From NCBI GenBank assembly GCA_023488865.1, contig JAMDDG010000341.1:11214-21471 (forward strand): DNA of 10,258 nucleotides. Direction: 5' to 3'. The notes beneath the pieces are model-generated. The model ran no database searches. It had not been told where the DNA came from and saw only the letters and a program-made list of their open reading frames with translations. This document shows, one piece after another, positions 1 to 6,735 of the stretch; within the stretch, counting starts at the first letter, position 1; every line of letters begins with the position of its first letter. The DNA comes from Bacteroidota bacterium (lineage in GTDB: Bacteria > Bacteroidota > Bacteroidia > Bacteroidales > Prolixibacteraceae). The translations under genes and the position numbers were made by a program.

Positions 1-140
1 TAAGATGTTTCAACCCCAAATGTATCACCAATGCTGAAAATGTTCCGACGAAATTTCAGATTATCAATGACAAACCTATTGAGATGAAGTGCTATTATTG
101 TGAGAAAATAACCTACGAAAACGAAATAAAGATCAAATAA
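1..140 (+). CDS. pyrI: Aspartate carbamoyltransferase regulatory subunit, C-terminal zinc domain (partial)
   Basis: Only the last 45 codons are in the window (frame starting at base 3, TAA at 138-140); the 5' part lies to the left. The peptide begins R-C-F-N-P-K-C-I-T-N and later has C-Y-Y-C-E. This gives four cysteines in a Cys-x4-Cys ... Cys-x2-Cys layout (codons at 6, 21, 90 and 99), with 22 residues between the pairs. It matches the zinc-binding C-terminal domain of PyrI, where E. coli also has CxNxxCI and CxYCE. By family knowledge, the zinc domain contacts the catalytic PyrB subunit, and PyrI passes nucleotide effects (CTP/ATP) to the first committed step of pyrimidine synthesis in the cytoplasm. 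pyrB would be expected just upstream, outside the window. All four zinc ligands are intact, so the gene end looks functional. Confidence is high despite the truncation. Confidence 0.93.
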   Translation, partial: RCFNPKCITNAENVPTKFQIINDKPIEMKCYYCEKITYENEIKIK

Positions 141-149
141 CAAGGGAGG

Positions 150-263
150 ATGGAGCACCATTTTACAGCCGTAGACATTGATTCACACGCTTATGCCCCT
201 TTTTCAAAGGAAGATGATCTGTTTCTGTCAGCAATTGCGGAACGACTTGCTGAATATTTTTAG
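150..263 (+). pseudogene. C-terminal remnant of a GAF-domain protein (fRMsr-like)
   Basis: A 37-codon reading frame (ATG 150, TAG 261-263) lies in the same frame as pyrI, nine bases after its stop. Its translation contains F-T-A-V-D-I-D-S and then P-F-S-K-E-D-D-L-F-L. This resembles the last strand and helix of small GAF domains of the free-methionine-(R)-sulfoxide reductase type, which typically read VLDIDS...F...D...L. Complete proteins of that family are about 150-165 residues, so roughly three quarters is missing, including the region holding the catalytic cysteines. A purine-rich GGGAGG directly abuts the ATG, too close for an ordinary ribosome binding site. The likely explanation is a deletion that joined the end of pyrI to the end of a GAF gene. 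A translated small protein or an assembly join cannot be excluded. The TAG overlaps the stop of the convergent DUF4293 gene. Confidence 0.5.
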
Positions 264-724
264 CGAATACGGTCTATCGATTTCACAAGACGTTCATCTT
301 TCACCATTCCCCTAATTGCAAGATAGACAAAAATGGCAGCTATCAATGGAAAGGCAAGATAAATTTTCAAGGAATATCCACCACCCAGAATATCGTTACT
401 TCGATAAATAGAAATATAGCTGAAGAGCGTTAATCCCAATAGAAGAAAAACAACAATTGTGGAGAGCCTCATTTGCAGTACCCTGTTCTTGAATAGAAAT
501 ATGATCAGACTGTTTGTCCCGAGTATTAAACAGGCTAAAATAAATAAAAGCCAGGCACCTTCATCGATCTTTCCCCCTGCTGGCCCTTCAGAAACAAGTC
601 CGGATAAACCGAAACTATAAAGACTACCATCTTTCCCCACCATTTCGGAAAAGGGTACAAAAAAAAGAAGTGCCATCAGTAAATCAGCAACAATAAGATA
701 TAGGGTCTGAATTCTTTGAATCAT
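260..724 (-). CDS. DUF4293 family four-helix membrane protein
   Basis: This 154-residue protein has four hydrophobic segments at about residues 8-25, 57-78, 87-106 and 119-138. The N-terminus MIQRIQT and the C-terminal D-E-R-L-V-K-S-I-D-R-I-R are typical of the Bacteroidetes-specific DUF4293 family. Length and helix count fit the family, so it looks complete. It should sit in the cytoplasmic membrane. No catalytic motif is visible and the family has no established function that I know of. It is convergent with the GAF fragment, sharing the bases of the stop codons, and divergent from the nucleoside phosphorylase across an 86-base gap that holds a -7-like box for each direction. Family assignment is from recalled motif similarity. 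Confidence 0.85.
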   Translation of the reverse strand: MIQRIQTLYLIVADLLMALLFFVPFSEMVGKDGSLYSFGLSGLVSEGPAGGKIDEGAWLLFILACLILGTNSLIIFLFKNRVLQMRLSTIVVFLLLGLTLFSYISIYRSNDILGGGYSLKIYLAFPLIAAIFVYLAIRGMVKDERLVKSIDRIR

Positions 725-743
725 ATAAGAATATTATTTGATG

Positions 744-751
744 CAAAATTA
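744..751 (-). promoter_or_regulatory. Candidate -7 box for the DUF4293 gene
   Basis: On the minus strand this reads TAATTTTG, an exact match to the Bacteroidetes TAnnTTTG -7 consensus, and it ends 20 bases before the ATG at 724. No clear TTG -33 element is seen at the expected distance, so this is a motif match only. Confidence 0.4.
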
Positions 752-780
752 AAAATATTCAGGATCATCCTACTTTTTTT

Positions 781-788
781 TACCTTTG
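781..788 (+). promoter_or_regulatory. Candidate -7 box for the nucleoside phosphorylase gene
   Basis: TACCTTTG matches the Bacteroidetes TAnnTTTG consensus exactly and lies 22 bases before the ATG at 811. Transcription would start a few bases downstream, giving a short leader. No convincing -33 TTG is present. The box would drive the phosphorylase and the coupled downstream gene. Confidence 0.45.
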
Positions 789-810
789 AACTACACCAAT
801 TAATACGATC

Positions 811-1680
811 ATGAGAATCATTGAACCTTCAGAACTGATCATCAATCCGGATAACTCTATTTTTCATCTTCACATGAAACCGGAGCAATTAGCTGAAAAT
901 ATAATTCTGGTAGGTGATCCTGGCAGGGTTGAGATGATTGCCGGCTTTTTGGACAAAATAGAATCACAAACTGAAAACCGTGAGTTTGTATCTGCAACAG
1001 GCCGATACGGATTAAAAAGGATTACCGTTCTTTCAACTGGTATTGGTACTGACAATATTGATATCGTTCTTAATGAATTGGATGCACTGGCAAATATTGA
1101 TCTTCAGACAAGACAAGTAAAAAAAATATCTAAATCTTTGAATATCATAAGGATAGGAACATCCGGCGGTTTGCAGGGCGATATACCTGTGGATGCTTAT
1201 CTCGCTTCAAGAAAGGCAATTGGGTTTGACGGGCTGCTGAATTTTTATGATCGCCGCAATGAAATTTCGGATCTGCCTTTCGAAAAAGCATTTAAATCTT
1301 TCGTAGGGTGGAACGCGCTCCTTCCCTCCCCCTATGTTGTTGAAGCAGATTATGCGCTTTTCGATAAAATAGTTGATAGCGATTTTACTCCCGGAATAAC
1401 AATTTCAGCCCCTGGGTTCTATGGCCCACAAGGACGGGAACTCAGACTAAAAATTGTAGATTCCCTCATCAATGAAAAAATTGAGGCTTTCAGATTCGAG
1501 GAACAGCGAATTACCAACTATGAGATGGAGTGCTCAGCCATTTATGGATTAAGCAAATTGTTAGGACACAAAGCATTAACGGTTTGCATCATTATTGCAA
1601 ACCGGGTTTCAAAAGAGGCAAACGAAAATTACAAACCAGTTATGGTTAAGTTGGTAAAAAAAGTGCTTGACAGAATCTGA
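811..1680 (+). CDS. Nucleoside phosphorylase, PNP/UDP family (uridine-phosphorylase-like)
   Basis: This 289-residue cytoplasmic enzyme should catalyse phosphate-dependent cleavage of a nucleoside to free base and ribose-1-phosphate. Family motifs appear in order: GDPGR at residues 35-39 (phosphate loop), STGIGTDN at 75-82, RIGTSGG at 114-120 and NYEME near 236-240, whose Met-Glu pair normally binds the ribose. The motif set and length fit the PNP_UDP_1 family. The overall look is closest to uridine-phosphorylase-like proteins common in Bacteroidetes, but base specificity cannot be read from motifs, so no gene symbol is given. The final TGA is one base before the ATG of the next gene, implying one transcript and translational coupling. 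All recognisable motifs are intact. Salvage fits loosely with the pyrimidine gene pyrI nearby, though that gene is separated by an opposite-strand gene. Confidence 0.88.
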   Translation: MRIIEPSELIINPDNSIFHLHMKPEQLAENIILVGDPGRVEMIAGFLDKIESQTENREFVSATGRYGLKRITVLSTGIGTDNIDIVLNELDALANIDLQTRQVKKISKSLNIIRIGTSGGLQGDIPVDAYLASRKAIGFDGLLNFYDRRNEISDLPFEKAFKSFVGWNALLPSPYVVEADYALFDKIVDSDFTPGITISAPGFYGPQGRELRLKIVDSLINEKIEAFRFEEQRITNYEMECSAIYGLSKLLGHKALTVCIIIANRVSKEANENYKPVMVKLVKKVLDRI

Positions 1681-1681
1681 T

Positions 1682-2557
1682 ATGGCTACCCCGGAACCCA
1701 CTATTGACGCATTGATCTCTCTTTTGGATGATCAGGATGAACTGGTCTTCAATTCGGTGAAAAAGGAGTTGCTTTCACTTGGACCGGAGGTGCTGCCCAA
1801 ACTCGAGGATTCACTTCTGACGGTCGATTCTGACGAGCATAGAGTAAAATTAGAAGAGATTATTTTCCATTTCAAAGGGGAAATGTTGATAGATCGGATG
1901 AAGTTTTGGATCAATGACGAAAATAGAACATTGTTAGACGGGTGGATTTTGGTTTCATCCATCCATCATCCCAGTATTTCAAAAGAAAAAATAGAAAACA
2001 GTATTCAGAAAATTTACCGGGATGTCTGGTTGGAAATTTCTGAATCAATGACCTCTTTGGAGAAAGTGGCCGTTATCAACCACATTCTTTTTAAGACTTA
2101 TCTTTTTGATATTTCAGACAATGATGCCCCCAAGGTAGAAAACATTGTTATAGATAAACTTCTCTTTTCCAAAATCGGTGATGTTTATTCCTTAACCATT
2201 CTTTATCTGATTATTGCGCATAATATACATCTTAATCTTCTTCCAATTATGCTGGCCAATAAATTATTGTTGGTTTATGAAGACAACATAGCTGCTTCCC
2301 TTGCTTTTGGAACTGCCTCTGAAAAATATCTCTTTTATATCAATGTTGCGCACCGGGGATCTGTCATTAGTCCCAAAGAGGTACAGTTCCTCTACGATAA
2401 GTCTCAAAAATACGGGAAAGTGGTTACCAGAATTGAATCTGATATAAGTCTGATTAAAAAGCTGATAAATCTGATGTATCTAATCTATTCCGATGATAAT
2501 GAGCAGGATAAGCTCTTCTTAACTGAAAAAATATTGTCACTGCTGGAAAACTATTAA
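1682..2557 (+). CDS. SirB1/transglutaminase-core-2-like protein with a divergent core
   Basis: I chose ATG 1682, one base after the upstream stop, over a TTG at 1667 that overlaps the phosphorylase; this gives 291 residues. Residues 8-45 (I-D-A-L-I-S-L-L-D-D ... L-L-S-L-G-P-E-V-L-P) look like the N-terminal helical, HEAT-like region of SirB1-family proteins. Residues 124-199 follow the Transglut_core2 pattern: a T-S-L-E-K-V helix, then G-D-V-Y-S-L-T-I-L-Y-L-I-I-A. Residues 217-233, with F-Y-I-N and G-S-V-I-S-P-K-E-V, match the segment that reads FYINPF..G.....KE in relatives. Where relatives usually have a P-x-H-F motif, this protein has A-N-K-L (192-195), so the usual histidine seems absent. 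Biochemical function of the family is unclear to me. The protein is probably cytoplasmic, with no signal peptide. Family placement is from remembered patterns. Confidence 0.65.
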   Translation: MATPEPTIDALISLLDDQDELVFNSVKKELLSLGPEVLPKLEDSLLTVDSDEHRVKLEEIIFHFKGEMLIDRMKFWINDENRTLLDGWILVSSIHHPSISKEKIENSIQKIYRDVWLEISESMTSLEKVAVINHILFKTYLFDISDNDAPKVENIVIDKLLFSKIGDVYSLTILYLIIAHNIHLNLLPIMLANKLLLVYEDNIAASLAFGTASEKYLFYINVAHRGSVISPKEVQFLYDKSQKYGKVVTRIESDISLIKKLINLMYLIYSDDNEQDKLFLTEKILSLLENY

Positions 2558-2560
2558 ATG

Positions 2561-2589
2561 CAACGGCCATCCCAAAAGAATGGCCGTTG
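2561..2589. terminator. 10-bp hairpin between convergent genes
   Basis: CAACGGCCAT (2561-2570) and ATGGCCGTTG (2580-2589) form a perfect 10-bp stem with a 9-base loop, 4 bases after the SirB1-like stop and about 50 bases beyond the rny stop. There is no proper T-run on either side, so it may be a weak terminator or an mRNA-stabilising 3' hairpin serving both strands. Confidence 0.6.
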
Positions 2590-2637
2590 TCTATGATAGA
2601 TGAATCAAATTATTTACTTGTCGGCAAACTCTTCCTG

Positions 2638-4194
2638 CTATTTTGCATAATTGACAGCTCTCGTTTCACGAATTACCGTGATTTTAACCTGACCGGGATA
2701 GGTCATCTCATCCTGAATCTTCTTGGCAATATCGTATGACAAACTTTCGGCTTCAGCATCGGTCATCTTGTCACTTCCAACAATTACCCTCAATTCACGT
2801 CCTGCCTGAATTGCATATGTTTTTGTAACTCCCGGATACGAGAGTGCCATATTTTCAAGATCATTCAATCTTTTAATATAGGATTCAACCGCTTCGCGCC
2901 GGGCTCCGGGCCGTGCACCTGAAATTGCATCGCAGGCCTGGACCAGTGGCGCCAATAATGTTTCCATTTCGACTTCTTCGTGGTGAGAGCCAATAGCATT
3001 ACAAATATCCGGTTTTTCCTTGTATTTTTCTGCAAGTTTCATACCCAGAATAGCATGAGGTAATTCGGGTTCGTCATCCGGCACTTTTCCTATGTCGTGC
3101 AAAAGGCCCGCCCGTTTGGCTTTTTTGGGATTTAATCCCAGTTCTGCAGCCATGATTGCACAGAGATTAGCAGTTTCACGAGAGTGTTGCAAAAGATTCT
3201 GTCCGTAGGATGAGCGGTATTTCATTTTACCAATCAAACGGATCAATTCCGGATGCATTCCATGAATACCTAAGTCGATGGTGGTACGCTTTCCGGTTTC
3301 AATAATTTCTTCTTCAACCTGTTTCTTAACTTTATTGACCACCTCTTCAATTCTTGCAGGGTGTATTCGTCCGTCAGTTACCAATTGGTGAAGGGCCAAT
3401 CGGGCAATTTCGCGGCGAACGGGATCAAAACCGGAAAGAACAATCGCTTCAGGAGTATCATCCACAATTATTTCAACGCCAGTAGCAGCTTCCAGCGCAC
3501 GGATATTGCGTCCCTCACGTCCGATGATCCGACCTTTGATTTCGTCACTTTCAATGTGAAAAACCGTAACCGCATTCTCGATTGCAGTCTCAGAGGCCAC
3601 CCTCTGGATGGATTTAACAATAATCTTTTTAGCCTCTTTGTTCGCATTCATTTTGGCTTCATCCATGATTTCCTGGATGTAAGACATCGCCTCTGATTTG
3701 GCTTCATTTTTCAACGAATCAATCAATTGCGTTTTTGCTTCATCAGCAGAAATACCTGAGACAGCTTCCAATTGATCAATTTGCCTCTTGTGCAATCGCT
3801 CCAGTTCTTCATTTTTCTGCTCAATCAACTCCAACTGGGCGCTTAGGGTCTCCCTTAAAGCATCGGCTTCCATTTTGGCCGTTTCTGACTCTTTAATTTT
3901 CCTTTGAAGTTCTTCTTTGCGTTGCAAATGAATGGCTTCTCTTTGCTTTAATTTATTTTCTGCACTAAGGATCCGTTGGTTGCGATCGTTGATATAGAGA
4001 TCATGATCGGCTTTTAATTGGATGAACTTTTCTTTAGCCTGGATGGCTTTTTTTTCTTTGATGATTTCCGACTGGATTTCAGCTTCTTTCAGCAAATTCC
4101 GGCTTTTTTTAAGGAGTAGAACTTCCCATAAAAAATAGGATCCCACACCTCCAGCCAGGACTGCAACCAAGCCTACTATAATTGTAATGTTCAT
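2638..4194 (-). CDS. rny: Ribonuclease Y
   Basis: This 518-residue membrane-anchored endoribonuclease should initiate mRNA decay. Domains in order: one N-terminal transmembrane helix (about residues 3-25); a long charged coiled coil (about 30-190); a KH RNA-binding domain from about 208, with the GREG loop at 225-228; and an HD hydrolase domain with H337, the H366-D367 pair, H404-H405 and D422. The protein ends at the usual R-A-V-N-Y-A-K. Length and layout match the family, and all HD metal ligands look intact. It is the last gene of the minus-strand cluster, 102 bases after zapA, with a U-tailed hairpin in the gap, so it may be expressed by read-through of that hairpin or from its own promoter. 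No strong Shine-Dalgarno sequence precedes the ATG, as is common in Bacteroidetes. Confidence 0.96.
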   Translation of the reverse strand: MNITIIVGLVAVLAGGVGSYFLWEVLLLKKSRNLLKEAEIQSEIIKEKKAIQAKEKFIQLKADHDLYINDRNQRILSAENKLKQREAIHLQRKEELQRKIKESETAKMEADALRETLSAQLELIEQKNEELERLHKRQIDQLEAVSGISADEAKTQLIDSLKNEAKSEAMSYIQEIMDEAKMNANKEAKKIIVKSIQRVASETAIENAVTVFHIESDEIKGRIIGREGRNIRALEAATGVEIIVDDTPEAIVLSGFDPVRREIARLALHQLVTDGRIHPARIEEVVNKVKKQVEEEIIETGKRTTIDLGIHGMHPELIRLIGKMKYRSSYGQNLLQHSRETANLCAIMAAELGLNPKKAKRAGLLHDIGKVPDDEPELPHAILGMKLAEKYKEKPDICNAIGSHHEEVEMETLLAPLVQACDAISGARPGARREAVESYIKRLNDLENMALSYPGVTKTYAIQAGRELRVIVGSDKMTDAEAESLSYDIAKKIQDEMTYPGQVKITVIRETRAVNYAK

Positions 4195-4212
4195 ATAGAA
4201 AAAATTATTACG

Positions 4213-4280
4213 TTAAAAAAAAACCGCATTCCCAATCTCCTCAATCGGCAGTAAACCAATGAAAGAGAATAAGATGCGGT
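4213..4280 (-). terminator. Long hairpin with U-run in the zapA-rny gap
   Basis: On the minus strand ACCGCAT (4280-4274) pairs with ATGCGGT (4229-4223). Inside lies a second 7-bp helix, TCTCTTT with GAGGAGA, which includes G-U pairs, then ATTGG with CCGAT closing a 7-base loop TTTACTG. The outer stem is followed by a run of about nine U ending near 4214. This is the form of an intrinsic terminator with an extended, interrupted stem. It ends 19 bases before the rny ATG, so it could be a terminator for the upstream two genes, an attenuator in the rny leader, or the 3' end of a small RNA. Pairing was worked out by eye. Confidence 0.6.
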
Positions 4281-4296
4281 AAAAAATATGAATAAA

Positions 4297-4596
4297 CTAT
4301 ATTATATTTTCCTTTTCAATAAATTCTGCCAAAAAGTCGTTCATTCGTTCTAACTCTTCAACGATAGGCGAATACCCGATTTGCTTCTCGCTGTCAAATT
4401 TTTGAATCACAAATTGCAAAGTAGCCATCGCCAGACAATCCTGGACATCTTTTGAAGGATACCTTTGTTTGTACTGAACTACCTTATCGTTGATAATCTT
4501 CGCTGCCCTTCGAATGTTCTCCTCCTCTTTTCTTTCAATCCGAAGCGGATACATCCGATCGGCTATATTAATGTTAATCGAAAGTTTATCATCCAT
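4297..4596 (-). CDS. zapA: Cell division protein ZapA
   Basis: This is a 99-residue cytoplasmic protein. By family knowledge, ZapA binds FtsZ and bundles its filaments at the Z-ring. Residues 6-32 hold the typical N-terminal pattern I-N-I-N-I-A-D-R-M-Y-P-L followed by E-E-E-N-I-R-R-A-A-K. K-D-V-Q-D-C-L-A-M-A comes next, before a C-terminal helical stretch expected to form the coiled coil. Length is normal for the family. It starts 10 bases after the coiled-coil gene ends, so the two are surely co-transcribed, and it precedes rny, an order I recall as common in Bacteroidetes. The U-tailed hairpin just after its stop suggests many transcripts end there. Confidence 0.93.
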   Translation of the reverse strand: MDDKLSININIADRMYPLRIERKEEENIRRAAKIINDKVVQYKQRYPSKDVQDCLAMATLQFVIQKFDSEKQIGYSPIVEELERMNDFLAEFIEKENII

Positions 4597-4606
4597 AGCA
4601 GGCGGA

Positions 4607-4906
4607 TTACTTATTTAAAAGTGAAATACATTTATCAATCTCCCGCACCAACCTATTTATCTTAATTTTGGCCTCATGCGAATCATCATTCGCTCCAGTC
4701 AAAGATTTAGCAAACTTTAAATCCTCCATTTTTTTGGTCAAATCCTGATTAGAAATAGTCAGTAAATTGATCTGTTCATTCAAGCGCGTTTTCTCTTCAA
4801 AAAGCAATTGACGTTCAACTTTCATCTTTTGATGTAAGCCAATCAACTTATCGAGTCTTTCTTTAAATTCTCGTAATAAAAGAGTTTCGCGCTCCGTCAT
4901 GTTCAA
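4607..4906 (-). CDS. Small coiled-coil protein upstream of zapA (ZapB-like)
   Basis: This 99-residue, highly charged, helix-forming protein has no signal peptide or membrane helix. Residues 5-68 are rich in Leu, Glu and Lys with heptad-like spacing, a near-continuous coiled coil. A short linker with G-A-N-D-D follows, then a conserved-looking tail I-N-R-L-V-R-E-I-D-K-C-I-S-L-L-N. Size, coiled coil and position directly before zapA recall ZapB, the ZapA partner of Proteobacteria, but I see no sequence signature proving homology, so no symbol is given. A role in Z-ring assembly together with ZapA is an inference from context. ATG 4906 is used; an in-frame ATG two codons later (4900) is equally possible. 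It is the first gene of the minus-strand cluster and diverges from the M23 peptidase gene. Confidence 0.82.
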   Translation of the reverse strand: MNMTERETLLLREFKERLDKLIGLHQKMKVERQLLFEEKTRLNEQINLLTISNQDLTKKMEDLKFAKSLTGANDDSHEAKIKINRLVREIDKCISLLNK

Positions 4907-4944
4907 GGATTACTGTTACAAAGTTAACATTAAAATCAATATAC

Positions 4945-4953
4945 CAAAATTTT
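4945..4953 (-). promoter_or_regulatory. Weak candidate -7 box for the coiled-coil/zapA/rny cluster
   Basis: On the minus strand this reads AAATTTTGG, one mismatch from the Bacteroidetes TAnnTTTGG box, about 38 bases before the ATG at 4906. It is the best match I see in this divergent gap for the cluster, with no clear -33 element. Confidence 0.22.
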
Positions 4954-4989
4954 GACACTTACAATATCGGCGTTTGAAACAAAGTTTGC

Positions 4990-4997
4990 TACTTTAG
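4990..4997 (+). promoter_or_regulatory. Weak candidate -7 box for the M23 peptidase gene
   Basis: TACTTTAG resembles TAnnTTTG with one mismatch and lies 22 bases before the ATG at 5020, the same distance as the better box before the gene at 811. A TTTG at 4973-4976 is too close (13 bases) to be a standard -33 element. Confidence 0.28.
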
Positions 4998-5019
4998 CCA
5001 CATTGATCACAATATAATC

Positions 5020-6735
5020 ATGTACATCAAAATAATTACGCTATCGCTACTTTTTTCCCTTATAAATCCCCTTTGGGGACAATCCGTAAGTAAATCGGCC
5101 TACATTTCCCCAATTAAACCCCCTTTTTCTTTCTCGGGCGGCTTTGGCGAATTACGCAGAAACCATTTTCATACAGGACTTGATTTCCGCACTGCCGGCC
5201 AAATTGGGTTTCCGGTATATGCCGTAGAAGAAGGTTACATAGCACGTGTCTCAGTCTCTCCTGCCGGTTACGGACATGCCTTGTATCTTCTGCATCCGGA
5301 CGGCCATACAACCGTATATGGCCATCTCTCCCGTTTTCATCCAAAAATTGAAAATTACCTAACCAGTCAACAATACCTGCTCAAACAATTTGCGGTGGAT
5401 CTAACAGTTCCCGAAGGTTTATTCTCCTTTAAAAAAGGGGAAATTATTGCCTGGTCAGGAAATACTGGAAGTTCAGGAGGGCCACATCTGCATTTTGAAA
5501 TCAGGGATACACGATCTGAAAAACCTCAGAACCCACTGTTCTTTCTTTCAGGAATCCACGATAACAGTGCCCCCCGAATCACATCACTCTACCTATATCC
5601 GCTTTCTGAGAACAGTCAAGTTAACAGAAGTGCGAACAAACAAAGGGTTGAAACAATTTCATCCGGTAAAAATACCAGATTAAAAAATCTACATGCAATT
5701 GAAGTCTTCGGTGAGATCGGATTAGGTATCCAATCAGATGACGACTTTAACGGCGTTGGATTCAAATGCGGAATTTATTCAGCCGAAATGTATCTCGACG
5801 GTAAACCGGTATTTTCTTTTAAAATGGATCATCTGGCTTTCGATCAGGGAAGATTTGTAAACAGCCACATCGACTATGAAGAATTAATAAAAAACAGGCG
5901 TTGGGTTCACAAGCTATACTTGCAACCAGGAAATAAGTTGGATATTTATCATACCATCGCTAACCGGGGAATTTTGAAGATGACCGACGGCCAAACGCAC
6001 ACCGTTAAGGTCATTGTCGCGGATGCTTACCAGAATACCAATGAATTCAAATTCAAACTGATATCCAAAAAATCTGCAGTCCCGGTTCAGAAAGAGAACT
6101 TCACCCGGTTATTTTACTTCGACAGACCAAATAATTTTGAAAACAAGGAAGTGAAAATTCAAATTCCTGAGGGCGCATTGTATGATCAGCTTAAATTTAA
6201 TTATCATTCAAGTACGAAAACTGGATTTATCTATTCAAAGATCCATCATGTTCATAATCCTTATGTGCCTGTTCATAAATCCTACAATTTATCAATAAAA
6301 ACCCTGGCAATCCCTCCCAAATATCAGGGCAAAGCGTTGATTGTATTGGTTGGCCCTACCGGGAGACGTACATCAATTGGCGGAGAGTATGCCGATTCAT
6401 GGGTAACTGCCCACCCTCTGGTATTTGGGGACTTTGGGGTTGTTCTTGATACCATACCTCCAAGAACACAATCACTTAGTATTAAAGACAATAAAACACT
6501 GACCAACCCTTCAAAAATCGAATTTAAGATTTCAGATAATCTGTCAGGAATAAAATCTTATGAAGGGGAGATAGATGGAAATTGGGTCCTGTTTGAATAT
6601 GATGCCAAGACAGGGATGTTAGTATATACAATTGATAAGAACAGGCTCGTTTTGGGTAAGAAGCACAGGTTAAACCTGAAAGTGGTGGATGAAAGAAAAA
6701 ACGCGACAGAATACAAGGCTAATTTTTATTTATAA
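5020..6735 (+). CDS. Secreted M23 (LytM-type) metallopeptidase with long beta-rich C-terminus
   Basis: This is a 571-residue protein. Residues 1-20 form a signal peptide (hydrophobic core I-I-T-L-S-L-L-F-S-L, likely cut after P-L-W-G), so it acts in the periplasm or envelope. The M23 domain spans about 40-165. It has the zinc motif H51-T-G-L-D55, Y-G-H102 and H156-L-H158-F-E, so the metal ligands and catalytic histidines are all present and it should be an active zinc endopeptidase on peptidoglycan cross-bridges. Residues 180-571 are beta-rich. The last 100 or so, with S-D-N-L-S-G-I followed by K-V-V-D-E-R-K-N, look like an Ig-like fold. That part is unusually long compared with minimal LytM proteins and may bind substrate or a partner. 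It diverges from the cell-division cluster, fitting a cell-wall role. The exact substrate is not known. Confidence 0.88.
   Translation: MYIKIITLSLLFSLINPLWGQSVSKSAYISPIKPPFSFSGGFGELRRNHFHTGLDFRTAGQIGFPVYAVEEGYIARVSVSPAGYGHALYLLHPDGHTTVYGHLSRFHPKIENYLTSQQYLLKQFAVDLTVPEGLFSFKKGEIIAWSGNTGSSGGPHLHFEIRDTRSEKPQNPLFFLSGIHDNSAPRITSLYLYPLSENSQVNRSANKQRVETISSGKNTRLKNLHAIEVFGEIGLGIQSDDDFNGVGFKCGIYSAEMYLDGKPVFSFKMDHLAFDQGRFVNSHIDYEELIKNRRWVHKLYLQPGNKLDIYHTIANRGILKMTDGQTHTVKVIVADAYQNTNEFKFKLISKKSAVPVQKENFTRLFYFDRPNNFENKEVKIQIPEGALYDQLKFNYHSSTKTGFIYSKIHHVHNPYVPVHKSYNLSIKTLAIPPKYQGKALIVLVGPTGRRTSIGGEYADSWVTAHPLVFGDFGVVLDTIPPRTQSLSIKDNKTLTNPSKIEFKISDNLSGIKSYEGEIDGNWVLFEYDAKTGMLVYTIDKNRLVLGKKHRLNLKVVDERKNATEYKANFYL

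Noticed and set aside
2614..2637. Seven sense codons (Q-E-E-F-A-D-K) in frame after the rny TAG, then TAA
   Set aside because: The protein already ends at the usual Y-A-K of the family. A short open stretch after a stop is expected by chance and gives no evidence of read-through.
3361..3696. A 111-codon plus-strand open frame within rny
   Set aside because: It lies opposite the conserved KH and neighbouring regions of rny, has no recognisable domain, and is a shadow of the real gene. The same holds for the other antisense or out-of-frame open frames inside annotated genes.
4195..4296. 6S RNA next to zapA, as found in gamma-proteobacteria
   Set aside because: The gap is only 102 bases and holds a single 58-base hairpin without the long double helix and large central bubble of 6S RNA, which is usually 150-200 bases.
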